Of a stretch of DNA of 64,000 bases, positions 1 to 8,716 are shown in pieces. The DNA comes from a virus. Both the position numbers and the translations under genes were made by a program. The notes beneath the pieces are model-generated. The model did no database searches. It was not told the origin of the DNA and saw only the letters and a list, made by a program, of their open reading frames with translations. Location: positions 18,783 through 82,782 of the IMG/VR virus record IMGVR_UViG_3300047548_001509; one strand, 5' to 3'. The number at the start of each line of letters is the position of its first letter. The first letter of the stretch is position 1.

Positions 1-1
1 T

Positions 2-181
2 TATGTTGAGTCTCCAATGGCCCTTCAGCCTGTAGAATCTGAGGAAGAAGAAAAGAAAGGTAATGTTTCTAGATCCAAACTATCAGAATATGTCAATGCT
101 GAGATACATAAAGCATCAATGTTTGGAATGGATTATTGTGTTATGGTTCTTTCTGAACTTCAGAAGAAGTTTCGTCTTTAA
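2..181 (+). CDS. C-terminal end of an unidentified protein (cut by window edge)
   Basis: An open frame enters from the left edge and stops with TAA at 179-181, giving 59 residues with an acidic/basic patch (ESEEEEKKGN) and a hydrophobic end (CVMVLSELQKKF). It overlaps the convergent minus-strand gene by about 40 nt, comparable to other convergent pairs here. I do not recognise the family; too little is visible to assign a role. Confidence 0.4.
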   Translation, partial: YVESPMALQPVESEEEEKKGNVSRSKLSEYVNAEIHKASMFGMDYCVMVLSELQKKFRL

Positions 182-470
182 TAGAGCGAATAAGACCCGG
201 TAAATTTATTATGGTGTTAAAGATATTATCAACACCATAGCAAAATGCAGAAGAAATAAACGGCATCATTAAATGAAACCAAAGCTGTTTATCAAGGAAA
301 AATTGCCAAAACAAACCAACCCACCAACCTGAACACATTGCACAAGTTAGTAATTTTCGGAAGAAGTCGTATTCAAATAGCCTCTCCCTAATTGGCTCAA
401 GGATTGACCCGTATTTAATAATCCAGGTCAACCCCAAACAACCTAATAGTATTGCAAATAGATCAGCCAT
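141..470 (-). CDS. DUF1360-like small membrane protein
   Basis: A 109-residue protein with about three hydrophobic segments (residues 4-18, 43-58, 64-82) and a CAMCSGWWVG motif at about 43-52. That Cys-x2-Cys plus Gly-Trp pattern is characteristic of the DUF1360 membrane family, which occurs in bacteria and phages and has no known function. The hydrophobic segments place it in the host inner membrane. It overlaps the start of the next minus-strand gene (463-699) by a few bases, so the two are probably co-transcribed from the late-type promoter at 705-712. Confidence 0.6.
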   Translation of the reverse strand: MADLFAILLGCLGLTWIIKYGSILEPIRERLFEYDFFRKLLTCAMCSGWWVGLFWQFFLDKQLWFHLMMPFISSAFCYGVDNIFNTIINLPGLIRSIKDETSSEVQKEP

Positions 471-699
471 TGATCAATACATCTCCGGGCATATAAACTT
501 TATTTTCAGCAACTTTTAATTGTTGTGATTTAAAGTGTGTATTTGCTCCTTCAACCATATCAAGTTCTTCTTTTGAGAGAATTACTTCTCCACCGAAATC
601 ATCAGTGATCTTAAATTTATTATCACCAATTTTTTCAACGACTGGGCAATTTTGTCCATTACAACATAGCTTTACTCTGTTTTTATCTAAGATTTTCAT
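463..699 (-). CDS. Small unidentified protein
   Basis: 78 residues with three cysteines near the N-terminus (positions 12, 13 and 18) and predicted beta-rich text after them. I do not recognise the family. It lies between the portal gene and the DUF1360-like gene on the same strand, with an NATAAATA late promoter 6 nt upstream, so it is likely made late and may be a virion or morphogenesis factor. That is inference from position only. Confidence 0.55.
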   Translation of the reverse strand: MKILDKNRVKLCCNGQNCPVVEKIGDNKFKITDDFGGEVILSKEELDMVEGANTHFKSQQLKVAENKVYMPGDVLING

Positions 700-704
700 A
701 TTCT

Positions 705-712
705 TATTTATG
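705..712 (-). promoter_or_regulatory. T4-type late promoter (CATAAATA)
   Basis: Minus-strand CATAAATA, differing from T4 TATAAATA only at the first base, ends 6 nt before the ATG of the 78-residue gene. Would be read by gp55 with the sliding clamp; gp55 and clamp genes are both in this window. Confidence 0.5.
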
Positions 713-714
713 TA

Positions 715-2478
715 TTATTGTTGCTGTGGTTGTTCAACAGGTTCATTTTCTGTAGTTTGATCTTGTGGTTCTTCTCCGGTTTCAGCTGCTGTAATTACAC
801 CACCACCTCCGAAAGCTGGCGGGGCTGCGCTGCCAGCACCTCCGCCACCCATATCCATTCCACCTTCACCTGGTGCTGCACCAGCTTGCATTGCTTCTTG
901 CCAATTTGGACCCAATGCGGTAATCTGGCTAATCTCCCACTGAAACTCAGCATCTTTTCTAATATATTCCCTATTAGCTAGAATATCTAAGTCAGAAAAT
1001 CCGAGATATTTCTTTTGCGCAAACGTCTTTGATATCATTGGATCAGACGTTAAGTTAGTATAGTTTTGAGCTTTTAGTTCAAGCTTCTGATTTTCACGTA
1101 AATCATAAAAGTTTGTTGGTGGGTTAAACTCAATAACCATATTAGGTTCTATTAACTCATACTCACTCCAGAGATTTTTTAATTTGAGATGAGTTATAAA
1201 CCCCTTTTTAATTGCATTTGCAAATCTATTTTGATGTCTAATTACAAAACGTGCAAATTTTAACTCTTCACGAAGAATATCACCCCCATCACGGAATGCA
1301 TCCTGTGGGTCTAATCTTGTTGTTGGTATTTTTAATGATCTGTATAACTTCTTAATGAAGTGCATCAAATCATCAAGTTGACCTAAATTTTGACCACCTG
1401 GGAGGGTCGTGACATCTGTACCTTGTCCATTACGCTTTGTAAACCAATATGCATCAAGCATAGATTGGGGATTATACTTTTGAACAACGTCGTTCTGGTC
1501 TAAGTCAAAGGTCTTTGTTGACCAATATTGTTGTATTAACTTTCTTAAATGAGCTTCGGCTTTTGGTGGGGGTAAGTTACCGACATCAACGTTAAAAACA
1601 AGTCTCTCTGGTGCTCTCACAAGTCGATATATAACAATACTATCTTCAATAAGAGATAATTGTCTATATGGTCTGCGAGCGTTTTCTAAAATTGGGAGGA
1701 CGAATGTTTTTGATTCATCATATATACCACTATTGATATATACGCATTGGTTTTCTTGAAGTGGTATAAAATCAAACTTTTCAATTTTGTTTGGATTTTT
1801 TGGATCCATAATAGGCTTTCTATATAGAAAACCTTTCACTATTAAGTTCTGTAAATTATTATATACTGGATCAATTAGTTCCGTTGGTACGTTTACCAGA
1901 CCCAACACACCTTCATCCAAGTAATCTTTATGAATAATGTTTTCAAAAAATACCTCCCCTTCGGTTAGATATTGTCTTACATATTGCCACCCTTTTGATT
2001 GAAAATCAAAGTAGTCAACATACTTAACAAACTCCTTTTGTAAAACTGAATTTTGAACATCTGTTAACTTTATGTTTCTAAATTTTAGTTTACAAACGTC
2101 GCCATTATTATCAGGGTTGATAAATTCGTCACAAATCTCATCTAATGCATCAGCAACTTCACTAAATGCTGCCATTACTCTATAATCTCGTAATCTTGCT
2201 CCTTTATCTTGATTGATAGAAGCATACAATATATGTTGAAACGAATTATCTCTTTGTAATTCTACAATTGGTGAATTGTTATATTGGTTGCTTAGTGCAA
2301 CAGAATGTTTTGTTAGTACTTCAGCTCGTCTAACACCTGCTCCTTCAAACGTTTTATATTTTGGATTATGGTGAGCAGCTTTATCAACAGTCTGGAATGA
2401 ATTATATGGCAGCTTTTGTGAAACATAGTCCATCATGCTTCGACCAAAAGTTGAGCTCTTATCTTTTGTATTAGACAT
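715..2478 (-). CDS. 20: Portal vertex protein (T4 gp20-like)
   Basis: A 587-residue protein, somewhat longer than T4 gp20 (about 524). It forms the dodecameric portal through which DNA is packaged and which nucleates head assembly. The gp20 family signature around residues 355-395 is visible (GGQNLGQLDDLMHF, then LYRSLKIPTTRLDP), along with the FRDGGDILREELKFARF segment. The C-terminal 60 residues are low-complexity, Gly/Ala then Glu/Gln rich (ending EQPQQQ), which is unusual for T4 itself. A perfect TATAAATA late promoter lies 10 nt upstream. The gp15-like gene sits directly upstream on the same strand. Confidence 0.93.
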   Translation of the reverse strand: MSNTKDKSSTFGRSMMDYVSQKLPYNSFQTVDKAAHHNPKYKTFEGAGVRRAEVLTKHSVALSNQYNNSPIVELQRDNSFQHILYASINQDKGARLRDYRVMAAFSEVADALDEICDEFINPDNNGDVCKLKFRNIKLTDVQNSVLQKEFVKYVDYFDFQSKGWQYVRQYLTEGEVFFENIIHKDYLDEGVLGLVNVPTELIDPVYNNLQNLIVKGFLYRKPIMDPKNPNKIEKFDFIPLQENQCVYINSGIYDESKTFVLPILENARRPYRQLSLIEDSIVIYRLVRAPERLVFNVDVGNLPPPKAEAHLRKLIQQYWSTKTFDLDQNDVVQKYNPQSMLDAYWFTKRNGQGTDVTTLPGGQNLGQLDDLMHFIKKLYRSLKIPTTRLDPQDAFRDGGDILREELKFARFVIRHQNRFANAIKKGFITHLKLKNLWSEYELIEPNMVIEFNPPTNFYDLRENQKLELKAQNYTNLTSDPMISKTFAQKKYLGFSDLDILANREYIRKDAEFQWEISQITALGPNWQEAMQAGAAPGEGGMDMGGGGAGSAAPPAFGGGGVITAAETGEEPQDQTTENEPVEQPQQQ

Positions 2479-2487
2479 TATTACACC

Positions 2488-2495
2488 TATTTATA
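2488..2495 (-). promoter_or_regulatory. T4-type late promoter (TATAAATA) for portal
   Basis: A perfect T4 late promoter octamer on the minus strand, 10 nt upstream of the portal ATG, in the short gap between the gp15-like gene and the portal gene. Confidence 0.7.
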
Positions 2496-2497
2496 AT

Positions 2498-3631
2498 TTA
2501 TTCCACAAGATTAAAGTATATATCTTTATTGGTGCCTGTTGATTGCCAACTGACAAAGTTATGTAACACAAGATCATATAACCCTGGTACACAACCATTT
2601 GGTATATCTACAGTCATTATATTATCAGATAATACTGTATAGCTCGGAACAGGATAAGCACTGAGCGTCTGACCATATTCACTTGTTAGTTGCTGTTGTG
2701 TGGTGAATGTGTTTATTTGATTGGAGCTAAGTGCAACTGTATCTAATATATCAAAATTCTTACCATATAGTAATACATTTGTATTTGCACTACTTAATAC
2801 AATCGTTTGTGTATCAAATAACTCATATCTTAATCCCTGCTTTGCATAATAAACGTTTGTTATCTGTGGGAATGCTGATAGGGTCACACCGGGTGTGTCT
2901 CCTGGATAGCTACCAGAAAGAAGGGTAGATGACGTGTAATTAAACAGGTCATTTGGCATGTTTGTTGCTTCATAGAAGTCAGCATTAATAAAGTAAATGT
3001 TGCTTGTATCTTCTCCAAGATCTTTAAACAACCACGTCTTTATTGTAAATGTGGTGTCTGCAGATACTTTATATCTGTCGCTTGCAGTCAGATCAACAGG
3101 TTGATCCAATGCAATATTACCATTCCATAGTACCTCTGTTCGTAACTCTTCAGTATACTCTAATCCAGCTTCTGTTGGTACTTTCCAAGTTAGTATGATA
3201 TATGGATTAGAATAAACAACAAAGTTTGATAATATTTGATATATATCAAGCTCAAACTTTGTAATTATTGACATATTAACGTCAATATTAATTGGTACAG
3301 GCTGGGGTATCTTTTGAGTATTTTTTGTAGATAAATTCTTAACGGGATAATAACCCGTTAGCTTATTAAACACCCTATTTTCATCCCTAGTAATATTTGT
3401 AACAGTAAATGCAACAGCAGGTAATATTAATTCATGAGGTTCTTCAGATATGATATCATGCAGCACCCGACCTTTTGGGGCGTTTATATATCTTACTTTG
3501 ATTATATCTTGAGGTCTTTTATTGTTATTAAACCTCTTGACAACGACGTTATCAAACGCAGCAACAAACTGCTTTAAGATGTCTTGGATTTCATGATAAT
3601 AATTGTAGTTATCCACTACATTATTTATCAC
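2498..3631 (-). CDS. 15: gp15-like tail terminator / sheath stabiliser with C-terminal TIG-like domain
   Basis: 377 residues. The N-terminal two thirds follow the T4 gp15 pattern: a start of the type NYYHEIQDIL, a strand with IKVRYINAPKGR, a LPAVAFTVTNITRDENR segment, then PQPVPINIDVNMSI with ELDIYQILSNF, and a WLFKD strand. T4 gp15 caps the tail tube and sheath and joins the tail to the head neck. Residues about 250-377 look like an immunoglobulin-like TIG/IPT fold (LLYGKNFDILDTVALSS, GLYDLVLHN), absent from T4 gp15. The GTG start overlaps the TGA of the upstream helicase gene (GTGA), indicating translational coupling. Confidence 0.7.
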   Translation of the reverse strand: MINNVVDNYNYYHEIQDILKQFVAAFDNVVVKRFNNNKRPQDIIKVRYINAPKGRVLHDIISEEPHELILPAVAFTVTNITRDENRVFNKLTGYYPVKNLSTKNTQKIPQPVPINIDVNMSIITKFELDIYQILSNFVVYSNPYIILTWKVPTEAGLEYTEELRTEVLWNGNIALDQPVDLTASDRYKVSADTTFTIKTWLFKDLGEDTSNIYFINADFYEATNMPNDLFNYTSSTLLSGSYPGDTPGVTLSAFPQITNVYYAKQGLRYELFDTQTIVLSSANTNVLLYGKNFDILDTVALSSNQINTFTTQQQLTSEYGQTLSAYPVPSYTVLSDNIMTVDIPNGCVPGLYDLVLHNFVSWQSTGTNKDIYFNLVE

Positions 3632-5250
3632 ACAAAGCGATCAATGAAGTACTTTGGTAAAATGGATTTGTTATCAAGAATTTCTTCTGATATTTTACCA
3701 TCTAAAATATACGTAATACACTTATCATCTTTTGATCGAACACCTCGGCCACACGCTTGTATTAATTGTGATAACATTTTATTGGTATACCACTTTTGAT
3801 CCATTTCAGTTAGCTTTTTAACTCGCTGATTTAGTAATGGTGGGTATGGAGCTTTAACAATAATTTGGAATCTAGCAAGATCATCTTTTAAGTCAACACC
3901 AAAAGTCATTGATGGTGAGACAATAATTGAATCATCATCTGTGTTTAGATGTTGATATAAAATTTGTTCGTTATTTGTACCTGCTTCTCTAAAAATATAC
4001 CGCCCATATCGAAGCTTATTTTTTAGAAACATTGTGATCTCATTTGTGTGGGTATGAATAATACCTTTTTGACCTTTATGAGAATCACAAATTTGCTGAA
4101 CCATATCTGCAATTGAAGGCAATGCTTTTTGAAGTGTGTACCTACTCAATTTAAACTTATTAGAGCAAAATATAGGCCCATTTTTTGGATCAAATGTTGA
4201 CCCTACTTCAATATACCCATAGTCTTCAATACCAAGTGTTTTAGCAAAATTCTTGTGATCAATAATAGTTGCTGATAACAGTATAATTCTATCACCATAA
4301 TCAAATAGATATTTTGACAGTTTATCAACCTTCAACGGATAAAATTTGATGGTATCTTTATCAACATCAAAAAGGTACTCACAATCACTCCAAGTATCTA
4401 AAACAATTCTAAGTTTATGCAAAACGTTTGAGAGATATACAACTCTTAGCTTGAGTGTATTCTCTCTCGATTTCGATGCAGATCGCTTAAGTTCTTCTTT
4501 AAATTTATCAATGTTGCTAGCAATCTGGCCACTAACATTATTAATCCAACCGGGTATCTTACCAACATCGTCATTAAATTGTGGTATCTTTATCTCAGAA
4601 GCTCTCAATACTTTAAGATTGAGATCGCATGTAAACTGCTTCACCAATACATCTTCAAGTTCAGAAGCTTCATCACATACAATATACTTTCGTCTCTTAA
4701 CAATATCTGGAAGACTAAAGAACATATTGTAGTTCAGAGCTGCTAACGTAGATGTAACAGCTCTATTACGTTGTGAGTAGTATGGACATGAATTATTCTT
4801 CCAGCATTCCTGCTTAATAGATTTAACATGCACACACGGAGCTGTCTCTACAGAGAAGTTAGGATCAACCTCACATGTATAATTTGACTTACCTTTAAGG
4901 TCTTCACACTCTTTAAATAGTTCAGTATATTGATCCTGCAGAGTTTTTGTAATTGTTAATGCATAACAACCAAAAGACTTTTGCCCATTTACTTCATCTT
5001 CATTACTGTATCCACCCATTCCATCTGATTTGTATACAGCGTATGAATCAACAAGATCTTTAAAAATTGCAGAACATTTACCTGCTTCGTTAGCAAGTGT
5101 TGCTGGTATGAATGACTTTCCTGAACCGGTCGGTGCACTTATAATAACGAATTTTTTACCCTCTTTAAAATAATTCTCAGCTGATTTGAGAATATCAACT
5201 TGCTGTTTGAGAGGAGTAAAAGTCTTTGGAAAGTAATCAATATAATTCAC
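3628..5250 (-). CDS. DinG/XPD-like superfamily 2 DNA helicase
   Basis: 540 residues. Walker A APTGSGKS at about 39-46, Walker B variant CDEASELED near 198, motif III-like LLSATI near 328 and motif VI GRGVRS near 500. Between Walker A and B are cysteines at about 117, 127, 138, 148 and 154, in an arrangement resembling the iron-sulphur cluster of DinG/XPD helicases (SNYTC, then CPYY). The family unwinds DNA 5' to 3', often at R-loops or forks. It is overlapped by the gp15-like gene downstream. The role in this phage is unknown; it may replace a T4 accessory helicase. Confidence 0.82.
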   Translation of the reverse strand: MNYIDYFPKTFTPLKQQVDILKSAENYFKEGKKFVIISAPTGSGKSFIPATLANEAGKCSAIFKDLVDSYAVYKSDGMGGYSNEDEVNGQKSFGCYALTITKTLQDQYTELFKECEDLKGKSNYTCEVDPNFSVETAPCVHVKSIKQECWKNNSCPYYSQRNRAVTSTLAALNYNMFFSLPDIVKRRKYIVCDEASELEDVLVKQFTCDLNLKVLRASEIKIPQFNDDVGKIPGWINNVSGQIASNIDKFKEELKRSASKSRENTLKLRVVYLSNVLHKLRIVLDTWSDCEYLFDVDKDTIKFYPLKVDKLSKYLFDYGDRIILLSATIIDHKNFAKTLGIEDYGYIEVGSTFDPKNGPIFCSNKFKLSRYTLQKALPSIADMVQQICDSHKGQKGIIHTHTNEITMFLKNKLRYGRYIFREAGTNNEQILYQHLNTDDDSIIVSPSMTFGVDLKDDLARFQIIVKAPYPPLLNQRVKKLTEMDQKWYTNKMLSQLIQACGRGVRSKDDKCITYILDGKISEEILDNKSILPKYFIDRFV

Positions 5251-5273
5251 AATTCAAATTATATCTTAAGAAA

Positions 5274-5615
5274 TTAGGATTTCAAGATCTCAATTGTTGA
5301 ATTATAAAATTTCAATGGTTTATTTGTAATTTTGAAATTTTTTAGCATTGAAAATATAGGTTTTGATCCATGTGATAGAGACTCAATGGTGTAATCTAAC
5401 ACACATCGATCTGCTTGCTTTAATAGCTTATATGGGTATGGGAGTTCAAACACCTTAATAACCCCATCTATTTCTATATTAAGCTTTATAAAGAATTGTT
5501 TGATATTAACAAGTTTGAGGCGTCCTTGTTTTACAACTTTGTTATCAACTTTTATAATAATATCTTTGAGTAAGAAATCCATCAAAAGATTTTCAATGTT
5601 CTCTTTTTGTTTCAT
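5274..5615 (-). CDS. Unidentified 113-residue protein
   Basis: Lysine- and leucine-rich, with alternating hydrophobic text suggesting a mainly beta fold (KLVNIKQFFIKLNIEIDG, VIKVFELPYPYKLL). No family is recognised. It overlaps the next upstream gene by 4 nt (ATGA) and lies upstream of the DinG-like helicase, so it is part of the same minus-strand operon. Confidence 0.6.
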   Translation of the reverse strand: MKQKENIENLLMDFLLKDIIIKVDNKVVKQGRLKLVNIKQFFIKLNIEIDGVIKVFELPYPYKLLKQADRCVLDYTIESLSHGSKPIFSMLKNFKITNKPLKFYNSTIEILKS

Positions 5616-5986
5616 GAGTCCATATAACTTGTTTTATCTCTTTGAGACATTAACCTATATTGCTTATTAAACTTCTCCCAGAATTGCTCTGGATCTAATG
5701 CTTCAATAACCGTACAAGATTCAACTGGGATATTTCTATAATCTTGCATAAAAATATCCCACACCCCAACAAGATTTTCATATAGGGGGTTATATTTTGG
5801 CTGCTGCGTAGGCGGTTTATAGTTCAATATCAACCGCCCATTATTAGAGTTCAAAATTTCAAGAGATTTTGTACATAACATCCTCCTTGTAGAAGGGTGG
5901 TTATCTTTTAGAAGTCGTCTTGTAAATCGTACATCTAAAACCTTTTCTCTTAAAAGTTGATCCAATTGAGATTTTAACATTATCAA
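5612..5986 (-). CDS. Small SH3 beta-barrel-like protein (DUF2693-type)
   Basis: 124 residues. The pattern VLDVRFTRRL, TRRMLCTKSLEIL, then VWDIFMQDYRNIPVESCTVIEAL resembles the small SH3-barrel proteins (WYL-like, DUF2693-type) widespread in large myoviruses, in which 'v.FTK..G..R.M.CTl' is followed by 'vwD.....WR.i....i'. Function unknown; such folds often bind nucleic acid or ligands. The coding sequence overlaps both neighbours by 4 nt. Confidence 0.45.
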   Translation of the reverse strand: MIMLKSQLDQLLREKVLDVRFTRRLLKDNHPSTRRMLCTKSLEILNSNNGRLILNYKPPTQQPKYNPLYENLVGVWDIFMQDYRNIPVESCTVIEALDPEQFWEKFNKQYRLMSQRDKTSYMDS

Positions 5987-6378
5987 TTAACTTTTGTGCA
6001 TACACCAAACAAACGTTGCTCGTTTAAGAATTTACCATTCTTCACAATACCGTAATCTGCAATAGCTGCGTTTGTTAATGCAATTCCCCTGTCGTGTGGG
6101 AACATTACAACATCACCAACTTTACAGTGCTTTACGTCTGGACCTGCAAGAATTACTTTTCCTCGTCGCCAAAGAGATCGGGTTGCTGCAACAGGAACGA
6201 AAAGAGAACCCCTTTTAACCATATCTCCAGTTTCGTCTGTATCATTATATTCAACAAGAACAATGTCACCAAAAACTTTTGATAAAATGTATTCATTATC
6301 AAATGAAAATTCTGCATTATCATAACGTTCAATATCAAGTCCAACAGTTACTGGACCAAGCATGTCAATATCAGCCAT
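5983..6378 (-). CDS. 31: GroES/gp31-like co-chaperonin
   Basis: 131 residues. After a 30-residue leader comes a GroES-type barrel: FGDIVLVEYND, a mobile-loop-like stretch (TDETGDMVKRGSLFVP), then GKVILAGP, KVGDVVMFPHDRG and a final strand. In T4 the equivalent gp31 replaces host GroES on GroEL and is required for capsid protein folding. The mobile loop here differs from both GroES and T4 gp31, as is common in phage co-chaperonins. It lies in the minus-strand operon beside the clamp-loader subunit. Confidence 0.75.
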   Translation of the reverse strand: MADIDMLGPVTVGLDIERYDNAEFSFDNEYILSKVFGDIVLVEYNDTDETGDMVKRGSLFVPVAATRSLWRRGKVILAGPDVKHCKVGDVVMFPHDRGIALTNAAIADYGIVKNGKFLNEQRLFGVCTKVN

Positions 6379-6383
6379 ATTGT

Positions 6384-6758
6384 TTAGTTATATTGTTTAA
6401 AATATTGTTCAACCTCTCTCTTAGAGATTTCTCGAGCTTTTGCAATTAACCCAATATTTTTTTCTTGCTCCTCTTGCTCTTTATTGGGCTTTTCTTTCTT
6501 CACCTTTTTAACATAATTGATTTTTTTGAATCTACAACTTGGTATAATATTCATTAAAAATGACAGTTGATCATCTTTTGAGTCAAAAGCCTGACCGTAT
6601 TTATTGGTTGTATCATCAATAAGATTGTTAATACCCGGTGAGTACATTGAGCACCATCTATTGATCATATATAGATTGAAGATATTTTCATCATCAACAT
6701 TTATACTAAGGGGCTTCTTTGTATAGAGAAGTGAATTAAGAATAGAGAATATAGTCAT
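6384..6758 (-). CDS. 62: Clamp-loader small subunit (gp62-like)
   Basis: 124 residues. The text NLYMINRWCSMYSPGINNLI followed by DQLSFLMNIIPSCRFKKINYVKK matches the core of the small 'clamp loader subunit A' proteins of marine T4-like phages (FiVNR.LS, Q..FLlN.i..+KRF.kW). A charged coiled region and a C-terminal helix (ISKREVEQYFKQY) follow. With gp44, gp62 loads the sliding clamp; gp44 is not in this window but the clamp candidate is (53275-53997). Shorter than T4 gp62 (187). The call rests on motif memory. Confidence 0.6.
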   Translation of the reverse strand: MTIFSILNSLLYTKKPLSINVDDENIFNLYMINRWCSMYSPGINNLIDDTTNKYGQAFDSKDDQLSFLMNIIPSCRFKKINYVKKVKKEKPNKEQEEQEKNIGLIAKAREISKREVEQYFKQYN

Positions 6759-7339
6759 TAAAGAGAAATTTTTGTAGTTGCTTTAAAAATATCTGCAACC
6801 ATTTCGTCAAATAAACCACAAACATCATTCATAAAAGACAACACCTTATCATTTGCCATCTTAGTTGAATATGCAAAACCAGGAGCTGTTAGACCGGCAT
6901 CAATATTAATGCCAAGATGACCTATTGCTACATTGTCTTTGGAGTACGTTATAGATACCGAACACTTACCAACATCATATTCTTTTCCGTCTGAACCAAC
7001 AAACTTATCAACAACCATAATATCATCACCTTTCACAGATATAGGTTTTTGAATATATTGGAAGATAATATTAGCAACATTGGTATTGAATAGTCTTTGA
7101 AAAGCAACAGCACCTAATGGACACATATTTGGAATTTCCCAACAGAAGTTAATAGCATCGTCACTTGCAATAAAATCATTTGTTAGGGCGTCTTCAAGGT
7201 CGATAAGATTATCAGATACATTCATTGGGCTTCTAAATGCGACAATATTACCATATGGACTAACATTTTCACGGAAATATTTGTAAGCAAATCTTGATTT
7301 TAAGAATGAACCGTTGTAATCTTTTTGTTTGATTATCAT
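6758..7339 (-). CDS. DUF366 family protein
   Basis: 193 residues with the DUF366 pattern: YNGSFLKSRFAYKYF at the N-terminus, IVAFRSPMNVSDNLIDLEDAL, then AVAFQRLF, GDDIMV, and a C-terminal KCSVSITYSKDNVAIGHLGINI. DUF366 is a small bacterial/archaeal family of unknown function, distantly like biotin/lipoate-ligase folds. Its stop overlaps the start of the clamp-loader gene, so it is read in the same operon. Unusual in a phage; see findings. Confidence 0.7.
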   Translation of the reverse strand: MIIKQKDYNGSFLKSRFAYKYFRENVSPYGNIVAFRSPMNVSDNLIDLEDALTNDFIASDDAINFCWEIPNMCPLGAVAFQRLFNTNVANIIFQYIQKPISVKGDDIMVVDKFVGSDGKEYDVGKCSVSITYSKDNVAIGHLGINIDAGLTAPGFAYSTKMANDKVLSFMNDVCGLFDEMVADIFKATTKISL

Positions 7340-7364
7340 ATCTAATTATATAATGTTTTGAATT

Positions 7365-8165
7365 TTAATCAATACTGTAATTAAAAAGTTCTTCAATTTG
7401 CTGCTTATATGGTTTTATTATTCTTGTCCCATAATGTATAGATTGTAAAGCTCTATTAATCGGTTGCTCTGATTCAACGGGTATAACTTCATTGTTTAGT
7501 TTATATACATCATTTATTATTTTAACCAGACTGTACTTTGTTATATGTTGAGATGTATAATAATGCTTTACTCCGTTCCAAAGGATTCCCTTATTAATAA
7601 TTTTATCTATCTCTCTACATAACTCCAAACAAGTAACCCCGTTCCATATATGATTAATATATCCATTTATAGATGAATTTTTATTGGACTTTACCCACTC
7701 AATTAGAGAGAGTTTACCTTTATTTTCTTCTCCAATTATGGAAGTTCGTATAATTGTAAGGTTTGTATATTCTCCATTATACTTAGTGATTCCATACACA
7801 TCTTTTGCATTTGCAATACTTAGTTCATTATACCAACCGGACTGACCATCAAAAACACAATCGGTTGTGATATGAATTATATTACAATCAAACATCTGCT
7901 TTAGTATAGACAAATGAAGGGGTATTACTGAATTAAGATTAATACTCTCTGTTATGGAATAATCCTTTTGTTTAATTGCGCCTATGCAGTTTATTATGAC
8001 ATCTTTTACAGAGACTTTATCTTTAAGAAAATCTATAATAGACACAGATGTTGCTTGATCTCCATAATCAGCTCTTGTTAGTGGAATAACATCATATTTA
8101 CTTTTTAGAAATTTTGATGCATAAGTGCCAAGCATTCCATTCGCACCTAAAATAAAAACTTTCAT
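7365..8165 (-). CDS. RmlD-like NAD(P)-dependent sugar epimerase/reductase
   Basis: 266 residues of the extended SDR superfamily. N-terminal nucleotide-binding motif FILGANGMLG at 4-13, a DVIINCIGA stretch, HITTDCVFDG carrying the family Thr/Ser, and YGITKYNGE with the catalytic Tyr-x3-Lys near 129. Closest to dTDP-4-dehydrorhamnose reductases, which finish nucleotide-activated deoxysugars. It begins a minus-strand transfer island and is overlapped by the methyltransferase gene upstream, suggesting a role in making or altering a donor sugar. Confidence 0.82.
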   Translation of the reverse strand: MKVFILGANGMLGTYASKFLKSKYDVIPLTRADYGDQATSVSIIDFLKDKVSVKDVIINCIGAIKQKDYSITESINLNSVIPLHLSILKQMFDCNIIHITTDCVFDGQSGWYNELSIANAKDVYGITKYNGEYTNLTIIRTSIIGEENKGKLSLIEWVKSNKNSSINGYINHIWNGVTCLELCREIDKIINKGILWNGVKHYYTSQHITKYSLVKIINDVYKLNNEVIPVESEQPINRALQSIHYGTRIIKPYKQQIEELFNYSID

Positions 8166-8716
8166 ATGTATATTATTTGTTTGTTTCTTTTTATTTTTTT
8201 TACCATCGTCACTCCCGGATTAAAAGGAAGGGTGAGTATTTCAAAATCATCAATGAAATATGTTTTTATGTGTAATGCAGTTTTATATACATCATTACAC
8301 ATTCCAGGGTCGAACATTTTTGAATCATGAGGGTATGTATCATGTAAAAAAATAAACCCATCTTCTATTACTCTATCTTTAACATTGTTGAAATCTATTA
8401 ACGACTGTTCATAAGAATGGTCAGCATCAATAAAAACTACATCAAATACTGTAATAGGATCTAGTTTACTAAAATATTCATCAGTTGTCATTTGGTGGTA
8501 TTCCATATTAGACTTCATCGGTCTCTTAGGGGGTATGATATCCACACCTATAGCTCTCTTGCAATGCTTTGCACATACTTCAAAATTTACCCCTTCTCTA
8601 ACACCTAATTCAATATAACATTCAGGCTTTATCCAACTCAACATCATATCAAAAAAATTAATATGATCGAAAGTTTCAACTGGCGGCGGTAGATTACGTA
8701 AGTGTATTGGAGTCAT
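8162..8716 (-). CDS. Class I SAM-dependent methyltransferase (Methyltransf_24 type)
   Basis: 184 residues. Motif I CYIELGVREGVNFE, post-I acidic end of strand 2 at GVDII, and DVVFIDADHSYEQSLIDF followed by FIFLHDTYP, the usual signature of the cephalosporin-hydroxylase-like Methyltransf_24 group. The substrate is not evident; within a glycosyltransferase island it probably methylates a sugar or a protein side chain. Overlaps neighbours on both sides. Confidence 0.75.
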   Translation of the reverse strand: MTPIHLRNLPPPVETFDHINFFDMMLSWIKPECYIELGVREGVNFEVCAKHCKRAIGVDIIPPKRPMKSNMEYHQMTTDEYFSKLDPITVFDVVFIDADHSYEQSLIDFNNVKDRVIEDGFIFLHDTYPHDSKMFDPGMCNDVYKTALHIKTYFIDDFEILTLPFNPGVTMVKKIKRNKQIIYI

